NCBI GenBank assembly: GCA_026986305.1
Contig: JALSOU010000122.1
Location: 1 to 10,013 of the forward strand
Length of the DNA: 10,013 nucleotides
Reading direction: 5' to 3'
DNA from: Thermoplasmata archaeon
GTDB taxonomy: Archaea > Thermoplasmatota > Thermoplasmata > WALJ01
In this document: piece by piece, positions 4,931 through 10,013 of the stretch
How positions within the stretch are numbered: position 1 is the first letter of the stretch
Layout of the letters: each line of letters starts with the position of its first letter
The notes under the pieces: generated by a model
What the model was told of the DNA's origin: nothing
Database searches by the model: none
Seen by the model: only the letters and a program-made list of their open reading frames with translations
Translations under genes and position numbers: made by a program

Positions 4931-6163
4931 GTGAAATTCAGATTCCTAGGTGGAGCCAGCAAAGTAGGGAGTCTGGGACTTCTTGCTGAGGAAAACGGTG
5001 TAAGGCTCCTTTTCGACTATGGGATGACACCCACCTCGCCTCCTGAGTATCCTGCACCAGCTCCGGAGATAGATGCGCTCTTCCTGACCCATTCTCATGT
5101 TGACCACTCAGGTATGATCCCATGGGTTGTGTCAAGATATGAGGTGGATGTTTTCGCAACAGAGGTGACCGCACTGGTTAGTGAGGTTCTTCTAGAAGAT
5201 ATACTGAAAGTCAGCGGTTATGAGGGGTATCCTGCGCAGTTCTACAAGAGAGATATAAAGGAAACGAAGAATGTTATGCGCTACATGGACTTCGGAGATT
5301 CTGTATATATAGGGGGTCTGGAGATATCCGCTCACTCTGCAGGTCACATTCCCGGAGCCACGATGTACGGCATAGACACAGGAAAAAAGCGCTATCTTTT
5401 CACAGGGGATATAAACACCATAAACACGAGATTGGTGTGGGCAGCCCATCCTGTAAAAACAGATGTTTTGATAATGGAATCCACCTATGCAGGCAGAGAG
5501 CACCCTGAGAGAAAGCAGCATGAAAGGGATTTTATCGAGGATGTGGAAGATGTCGTATCCAGAGGAGGTCAGGCGATAATACCAGCCTTCGGCGTGGGAA
5601 GGACTCAGGAGATGATGCTTCTCCTCGCAGGGAGGGGGTATGAGATATGGGTTGACGGCATGGGAAAGGGCATATCCTACATTTATCTAGATCATCCGGA
5701 TTACATAAGATCTGCCAGCAAGCTAAAAAAGGCCATAAAAGGAGTGAACATGGTTAGGGGGAAGAGGGACAGGGAGATCGCTTCAAAGAACGCTGATGTC
5801 ATAATAACCACCAGCGGTATGATGGACGGCGGACCGGTTCTGATGTATGTTGAAAGGATAAAGGACGACCCGAAGAGCGCAATACTGATAACAGGTTATC
5901 AGGTTGAGGGCACAAATGGAAGAAGGCTCGTGGAAACAGGAGAGCTTGATTTCTACGGAGTGGTGGAAAAGATAGGCGCTGAGGTTAAACAATATGATTT
6001 TTCAGCCCACGCCGGGCATTCTGACCTAATAGAGTTCGCAAAGGCATGTGAGCCAGAGACCATAGTGCTGATGCACGGTGATCAGAGAGAGGTTTTAGCA
6101 GAGGAATTATCAGAAGAATTTGATGTGATCATACCCGACGATGGCGAGGAATTTGAGATATAA
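4931..6163 (+). CDS. Beta-CASP metallo-beta-lactamase RNase, aCPSF2-like
   Basis: The 410-residue protein is a zinc-dependent RNA processing nuclease of the CPSF73/RNase J superfamily. Metal-binding motifs are THSHVDH (H54, H56, D58, H59), AGHIPGA with H139, and FTGD with D160. The beta-CASP motifs follow: A at E183 (MESTYA), B at H360 (DFSAHAGHSD) and C at H382 (LMHGDQ). There is no N-terminal KH region and the protein starts directly with KFRFLGGASKVG. This fits aCPSF2 better than the KH-containing aCPSF1; aRNase J is an alternative that phylogeny would settle. I chose the GTG at 4931, about 23 nt after a TATA box. The frame is open farther upstream, but that part runs through the repeats and would translate them into proline- and cysteine-rich nonsense. 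It is probably a single-gene unit. Confidence 0.9.
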   Translation: MKFRFLGGASKVGSLGLLAEENGVRLLFDYGMTPTSPPEYPAPAPEIDALFLTHSHVDHSGMIPWVVSRYEVDVFATEVTALVSEVLLEDILKVSGYEGYPAQFYKRDIKETKNVMRYMDFGDSVYIGGLEISAHSAGHIPGATMYGIDTGKKRYLFTGDINTINTRLVWAAHPVKTDVLIMESTYAGREHPERKQHERDFIEDVEDVVSRGGQAIIPAFGVGRTQEMMLLLAGRGYEIWVDGMGKGISYIYLDHPDYIRSASKLKKAIKGVNMVRGKRDREIASKNADVIITTSGMMDGGPVLMYVERIKDDPKSAILITGYQVEGTNGRRLVETGELDFYGVVEKIGAEVKQYDFSAHAGHSDLIEFAKACEPETIVLMHGDQREVLAEELSEEFDVIIPDDGEEFEI

Positions 6164-6165
6164 TC

Positions 6166-6172
6166 TTTAATA
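6166..6172 (+). promoter_or_regulatory. TATA-like box for the orc1/cdc6 gene
   Basis: TTTAATA begins 3 nt after the stop codon of the RNase gene and is centred about 23 nt before the GTG at 6192. The spacing matches the other leaderless starts in this window. An alternative AT-rich stretch, GATATAA at 6156-6162, is somewhat farther away. Confidence 0.5.
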
Positions 6173-6191
6173 GTGAATCCCATTTCTCTCC

Positions 6192-7325
6192 GTGAGACTG
6201 ATAAAGGACCAGAGAGCGCTTTCGTTTGACTATGTCCCTCCTGAACTTCCACACAGGGAGGAGCAGTTAAATGCTCTTAGAGCCTTATTCCTTCCGCTTT
6301 TGGAGGGTGGAGCGCAGAATGCGATACTTCAGGGCAGGGTAGGAACAGGAAAGACAGCATCTGCCAGACTATTTGCGGAAGAGCTAAGGAAGAAGATGGC
6401 TGAGAGGCGCAGGAATCTGATTTATGTGCATGTTAACTGCAGGGCGAGGAGCAGTTCCCATGCTGTGCTTTCCCAGATTGTGAGGAGTTTTGACGACCGC
6501 TTCCCCGGCAGGGGATTTTCAGATGATGAGATGCTTCACACTATTGATGGAAAGCTGAAAGGCTCACACATGCTCCTGATACTCGATGAGCTGGACTATC
6601 TCCTTCAGCGCTCCTCTTCCTCACTCATATACAAGCTCACAAGATTCTCCGAGTACACTGGAAGGGAGCAGGACATCTCAATAATCGGGATATCTCAAAG
6701 AGATGTTCTCTTTCTCATGGATGAGGCATCCAGAAGCACATTCAAAAGATCCAACATAATCAGATACTCTCCATACAGGGTTGAAGAGCTAGAGGACATA
6801 ATCAGGCAGAGGGTCAAACTGGCATTTTACGAGGGAACGGTAAGCGATGATGCGGTACATCTCATTGCTGTGCATTCTGCTAAGGAAGGAGATGCAAGAC
6901 AGGCTATAGAACTCCTTGAAAAATCTGGGCTGATAGCTGAATCAAAGAGAGACGATAAAGTCAGGGCTGAGCATGTCAGGTTGGCGCTCTCTGAAATCGG
7001 AACTCCCATAGATGAAAATGTGCTGGATAACCTTGAAAAGCACGAGATAATGGCGCTTTTAGGCGTTTTGAGGGCTCTCAGGAAAAAGGGAACATGCAGC
7101 ACAGGTGAGGCTGAGAGGGAGTACAGGGCTGTCTGTGAGGAATACGGGGAGAAATGGAGAGCGCACACTCAGTTCTGGAAATACCTGAAAAGGCTTGAGA
7201 TGGACGGGCTTATAGGGTCTGAGATAGTTTCAGAAGGGGGAAGGACCAGAAAGATATTCACAGAGCTTCCAGTTAGCGAAACCATAGAGATGCTTGAAAA
7301 GAGGATTGGACATGAAGGTAAATGA
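6192..7325 (+). CDS. Orc1/Cdc6 family replication initiator (AAA+ ATPase)
   Basis: The 377-residue protein has the architecture of archaeal Orc1/Cdc6, which binds replication origins and helps load the MCM helicase. Walker A is GRVGTGKT at 48-55 (K54) and Walker B is LLILDELD at 128-135. The sensor 1 region is IIGISQRD at about 164-171, and a sensor 2-like GDARQAIELL starts at about 233. The remaining 100 or so residues fit the winged-helix DNA-binding domain. At sensor 1, typical members read GISND, whereas here Gln replaces the Asn, and the usual LDPR-type segment that follows is not recognisable. This may be a divergent paralogue. The GTG start is about 23 nt downstream of a TATA-like box. 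No origin recognition boxes were recognised nearby. The gene overlaps queE by 14 nt. Confidence 0.9.
   Translation: MRLIKDQRALSFDYVPPELPHREEQLNALRALFLPLLEGGAQNAILQGRVGTGKTASARLFAEELRKKMAERRRNLIYVHVNCRARSSSHAVLSQIVRSFDDRFPGRGFSDDEMLHTIDGKLKGSHMLLILDELDYLLQRSSSSLIYKLTRFSEYTGREQDISIIGISQRDVLFLMDEASRSTFKRSNIIRYSPYRVEELEDIIRQRVKLAFYEGTVSDDAVHLIAVHSAKEGDARQAIELLEKSGLIAESKRDDKVRAEHVRLALSEIGTPIDENVLDNLEKHEIMALLGVLRALRKKGTCSTGEAEREYRAVCEEYGEKWRAHTQFWKYLKRLEMDGLIGSEIVSEGGRTRKIFTELPVSETIEMLEKRIGHEGK
7301..7304 (+). promoter_or_regulatory. Shine-Dalgarno site that sets the queE start
   Basis: GAGG ends 7 nt before the ATG at 7312 and lies inside the end of the orc1/cdc6 gene. It supports ATG 7312 over an in-frame TTG at 7294, which would add six residues before MKVNEIFFSIQGEG, where family members normally begin. 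Confidence 0.5.
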
Positions 7326-7938
7326 GATATTCTTCAGCATACAGGGAGAAGGAAAAGAGATAGGAAAACCCACGGTATTCGTGAGGCTCACAGGTTGTAA
7401 TCTCAGGTGCAATTGGTGCGATACGGAGTATGCATTCTATGAGGGTAAGGAGATGGATGTAAAGGATGTTTTAAGTGAGGTTGAAAAGCACATCATTAAA
7501 AGAGTGTGCATAACCGGAGGAGAGCCACTGCTTCAAAGGTCAGATCTGATGAAACTCCTTAACATACTCCTTGAAAAGGGATATGAGATTTCTCTGGAGA
7601 CAAACGGCTCCCTCCCCATAGATGGAATTCCTGATAAGGTGCTGATAAGCATGGACTGGAAAACACCATCTTCAGGCGAGAGCGAAAGGATGCTGGAATC
7701 CAATCTATCTCTGCTTAAATCCAAAGACCAGCTGAAGTTCGTTATAGCTGATGAGAATGATTACGAATATGCGAAAAGCTTTCTAAAATCCCGTGAAATT
7801 CCCTGTGAAATAGTCTTCCAGCCTGTTGGTGGGGTCGATATAAAATGGCTTGTTGAGAGGGTTATGGCAGACCATATGGATGTGAGGGTTCTTCCGCAGC
7901 TACATAAGATTGTTTGGGGAAATAAAAGGGGGGTTTGA
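7312..7938 (+). CDS. queE: 7-carboxy-7-deazaguanine synthase (radical SAM)
   Basis: The 208-residue enzyme converts 6-carboxy-5,6,7,8-tetrahydropterin to 7-carboxy-7-deazaguanine. In archaea this leads through preQ0 to archaeosine at position 15 of tRNA. The radical SAM cluster motif is C29-NLR-C33-NW-C36, the CX3CX2C form. The N-terminal FSIQGEG (8-14) and GGEPLLQ (69-75) are family hallmarks, and LETNGS appears farther on. A C-terminal QLHKIVWG segment is also typical. ATG at 7312 has a GAGG site 7 nt upstream and overlaps the orc1/cdc6 stop region by 14 nt, so the two are probably cotranscribed. Other archaeosine genes (queC, queD, tgt) are not in this window. Confidence 0.94.
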   Translation: MKVNEIFFSIQGEGKEIGKPTVFVRLTGCNLRCNWCDTEYAFYEGKEMDVKDVLSEVEKHIIKRVCITGGEPLLQRSDLMKLLNILLEKGYEISLETNGSLPIDGIPDKVLISMDWKTPSSGESERMLESNLSLLKSKDQLKFVIADENDYEYAKSFLKSREIPCEIVFQPVGGVDIKWLVERVMADHMDVRVLPQLHKIVWGNKRGV

Positions 7939-7970
7939 GGAAATAGTTATGCTAAGTGGACAATAATTGG

Positions 7971-7980
7971 AAAAGAAAAC
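7971..7980 (-). terminator. T-rich stretch downstream of the ADP-forming synthetase gene
   Basis: On the minus strand the sequence reads GTTTTCTTTT, 13 nt after the stop codon. Interrupted T tracts of this kind can terminate archaeal transcripts. It lies in the 54-bp convergent gap (7939-7992) after queE, where I see no hairpin or other element. Confidence 0.35.
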
Positions 7981-7992
7981 GATCTCATGTCT

Positions 7993-9354
7993 TCACTTAC
8001 CTATTTTTCTCCCCCACCTCACCGAGTTCTCCAGAGCGCCTATCAGTCTGTCAGGAAACTCTATAACAGGCACACCTTTTCTCTGAATCTCATAGGAAAC
8101 CTTCTTCGTGAATTCCCCTCCTGAGGCCATGACCATCACTGGTTTTTTCCTTCCTGAGAGTATGCGGGGAAGTTTCTGCCAGTTTGCTGCCAGAGGCTCG
8201 TCTTGAAGAGTGAGCGCAGCGATTATGACATCCACGCCATCATCATTTTCAAGGTGAGATATGGCTGTGTCAAACCACTCAGGCCCAGCGCTCCCCGTTA
8301 AATCCAGGGGATTTTCAAGGGAGACTATGGGTGGAAGTTCCTTTCTCAGGGACTTCACTGTTTTTTCGGAGAGTCTAGCCATGAATATCGTATCGGATTC
8401 GCCTATTTTATCCGATAAAAGCACGCATGGTCCAGCTCCGTTGGTGACTATAGCCACCTTACCTCCTTTCGGCACCTTTTCCATGGAAAGGAGGCTCATG
8501 CTCTCCATGAATGTCTCCATGTCCTTCGCGATTATCCCACCGCTCTGCTTTATGGCCCCTTCAAAGACCCTTATGTCGGAGGCAAGGGAACCGGTGTGGC
8601 TCTTGGCAGCTCTTGCTCCGTGTGCTGTGGCTCCAGCCTTTATTATGACAACTGGCTTTTTCCTGCTGACCTCCCTGAGGATTTTCAGAAATTCCCTCCC
8701 CCTGTTCAAACCCTCAAGATATATCCCTATCACTCTCGTGCTGTCCTCATCTTTAAGATAATTCAATGCATCTATCTCATCCACATCAGCCTTGTTGCCG
8801 TAGCTTATGAACTTATCCACACCGACTCCCCTCTCTGCTAGCCATTCAAGGGCTATTATCCCCACAGCTCCAGACTGGGTTATTATGCTTATATGCCCTC
8901 TGAAAGGCCTTTTCATGGCATACCTTGGCTGAAAGAAGGTGTCCACGCCGCTGTGGGTATCCAGAACACCTATGCAGTTGGGACCTATTATCCTTATCCC
9001 GTATTTTCTGGCCTTTTCAACCATCTCAGACTCAAGCTCAGCACCTCTTCCACCTAGCTCCCTGAATCCTCCCGATATGACTATCACAGCCTTACCGCCG
9101 CTCTTACCGAATTCCTCAACGGCCTCAGGAACCTTTTCAGCAGGAAGGGCTATCACAGCGAGGTCGCATTCAGGTGCCTCTGATATGCTCCTGTAGACCT
9201 CAAGCCCCATTATCTCTCCGCCCTTCGGATTGACAGGGCAAATCCTTCCATGGTAGGAATTTATGAGGGATTCAAGGACGGTATGCCCTATCTTTCCCGG
9301 CTTAGCAGATGCTCCTATGATCATTATGCCCTCAGGATTGAAGAATGCCCTCAT
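7993..9354 (-). CDS. ADP-forming acyl-CoA synthetase, alpha subunit
   Basis: This 453-residue protein matches the alpha subunit of archaeal NDP-forming acyl-CoA synthetases. These enzymes interconvert acyl-CoA, ADP and phosphate with acid, ATP and CoA, and often make ATP from acetyl- or other acyl-CoA at the end of fermentation. The N-terminal CoA-binding Rossmann part begins FFNPEGIMIIGASAKPGKIG. The succinyl-CoA-synthetase-like domains follow, with ITQSGAVG at 158-165 and the phosphohistidine motif SHTGSLA with H253. The ATP-grasp beta subunit is not fused, so it must be encoded elsewhere. I chose the ATG at 9354, 4 nt after the SRP54 stop. A TTG at 9384 would add ten residues overlapping SRP54 and unlike the family N-terminus. 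Substrate range is not readable. Confidence 0.92.
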   Translation of the reverse strand: MRAFFNPEGIMIIGASAKPGKIGHTVLESLINSYHGRICPVNPKGGEIMGLEVYRSISEAPECDLAVIALPAEKVPEAVEEFGKSGGKAVIVISGGFRELGGRGAELESEMVEKARKYGIRIIGPNCIGVLDTHSGVDTFFQPRYAMKRPFRGHISIITQSGAVGIIALEWLAERGVGVDKFISYGNKADVDEIDALNYLKDEDSTRVIGIYLEGLNRGREFLKILREVSRKKPVVIIKAGATAHGARAAKSHTGSLASDIRVFEGAIKQSGGIIAKDMETFMESMSLLSMEKVPKGGKVAIVTNGAGPCVLLSDKIGESDTIFMARLSEKTVKSLRKELPPIVSLENPLDLTGSAGPEWFDTAISHLENDDGVDVIIAALTLQDEPLAANWQKLPRILSGRKKPVMVMASGGEFTKKVSYEIQRKGVPVIEFPDRLIGALENSVRWGRKIGK

Positions 9355-9358
9355 GCTA

Positions 9359-10013
9359 TCACATGTTGAAATTTCCGCTTTCAAGCTGTTTCATCAGCTG
9401 TCTCTGCAGCTTTCTGTTGCCAGCGAATCCCTTCAGCGCCTTTTTGGACTGGTTGTAATGTTTGAGCAGGGCTCTGACATCCTCAGGCCTCTTTCCGCTG
9501 CCTCTTGCTATCCTCTTTATCCTTGAAGACTTTATTATCTTCGGGTTCTCAAGCTCTTCGCGGGTCATTGAGTCCATTATCACCCTGAAATCCCTGAGCT
9601 TTCTCTGCAGCTCCTCCATCTCCTCATCGGACATGCGGTCCACGAATCCTAGCATTGCGAAGACCTTTTTGAGGGGGCCCATCTTTGTCATGGCTTCCAT
9701 CTGGTTGTACATGTCTATGAGGTTGAATTTCCCTGTCATCAGCCTTTTAGCCAGCTCCTCTGCATCCTCCTCCTTCATCACCTCGCTGGCTGTCTCCATG
9801 AGCGCCTTTATGTCGCCCATTCCGAGGAGTCTGGATATGAAACCTGCGGGGTCAAACTTCTCAAGGTCCTCTATGTGCTCTCCCGTGCCTATGAAAACTA
9901 TGGGAGCTCCGGTCTCTGCCACAGCGCTCAGCGCTCCGCCCCCTTTGGCAGACCCGTCCAGCTTCGTTATTATGACCCCGGTGATTCCCACAGCATCGTG
10001 GAAGGCCTTTGCC
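9359..10013 (-). CDS. srp54: Signal recognition particle protein SRP54 (C-terminal half; 5' end outside window)
   Basis: The visible 217 residues start with AKAFHDAVGITGVIITKLDG and end at NFNM. SRP54 is the GTPase that binds signal peptides and 7S RNA and targets ribosomes to the membrane receptor FtsY. Seen here are the guanine-specificity motif TKLDG followed by AKGGGALS. The methionine-rich M domain comes next (MYNQMEAMTKMGPLKKVFAMLG), with the RNA-binding helix region SSRIKRIARGSGKRPEDV. The N domain and the P-loop lie beyond the right edge. The gene is complete at its 3' end and is followed by the acyl-CoA synthetase gene after 4 nt, so the two probably share a transcript. Confidence 0.97.
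   Translation of the reverse strand, partial: AKAFHDAVGITGVIITKLDGSAKGGGALSAVAETGAPIVFIGTGEHIEDLEKFDPAGFISRLLGMGDIKALMETASEVMKEEDAEELAKRLMTGKFNLIDMYNQMEAMTKMGPLKKVFAMLGFVDRMSDEEMEELQRKLRDFRVIMDSMTREELENPKIIKSSRIKRIARGSGKRPEDVRALLKHYNQSKKALKGFAGNRKLQRQLMKQLESGNFNM

Noticed and set aside
6164..6191. Replication origin next to the orc1/cdc6 gene
   Set aside because: The upstream gap is 28 nt and fully used by a promoter. I recognised no origin recognition boxes or long AT-rich unwinding region in the window.

Overview
The window looks like a chromosomal stretch of an archaeon, almost entirely housekeeping genes. The evidence is an archaeal RNA polymerase subunit L, an Orc1/Cdc6 initiator, SRP54 with its M domain, an archaeal-type TruD, a beta-CASP RNase of the aCPSF2 type and an ether-lipid head-group gene pair. 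At nearly every transcription-unit start a TATA-like box lies about 23-28 nt before the start codon, so many mRNAs are probably leaderless. Arginine is mostly AGG/AGA and ATA is a common isoleucine codon. A euryarchaeal, possibly Thermoplasmata-related and perhaps thermophilic organism is my best guess. The lineage is inference only.

Layout. Positions 1-1487 (minus) hold rpoL followed by truD (4-nt overlap; truD runs off the left edge). A 76-bp divergent promoter region separates them from asd-pssA (1564-2896, plus), the pair expected to make archaetidylserine and decarboxylate it to archaetidylethanolamine. A monocistronic AMP-forming acyl-CoA ligase follows (2952-4574). Next come a tRNA-Leu(UAA) gene (4596-4677) and a short repeat array (4664-about 4899) in which the last 14 nt of the tRNA plus a few following bases recur three more times. 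The array ends against the promoter of an aCPSF2-like RNase (4931-6163). An Orc1/Cdc6 initiator (6192-7325) overlaps queE (7312-7938), a 7-deazaguanine (archaeosine) pathway gene. On the minus strand, reading inward from the right edge, are the 3' part of the SRP54 gene (9359-10013) and, 4 nt downstream, the alpha subunit of an ADP-forming acyl-CoA synthetase (7993-9354), which converges on queE.

Functional themes are information processing (Rpo11, TruD, tRNA-Leu, aCPSF2, Orc1, QueE, SRP54), polar lipid synthesis (Asd, PssA) and acyl-CoA metabolism (one AMP-forming and one ADP-forming enzyme).

The one part that ordinary gene content does not explain is the tRNA-tail array. Each copy has a tRNA-Leu 3' tail followed by hairpins. 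The hairpin sequences differ between the first and last pairs of units while the layout stays much the same. It superficially resembles the tRNA-tail repeats known behind tyrT in Escherichia coli. No integrase, transposase, CRISPR array or defence gene is visible.
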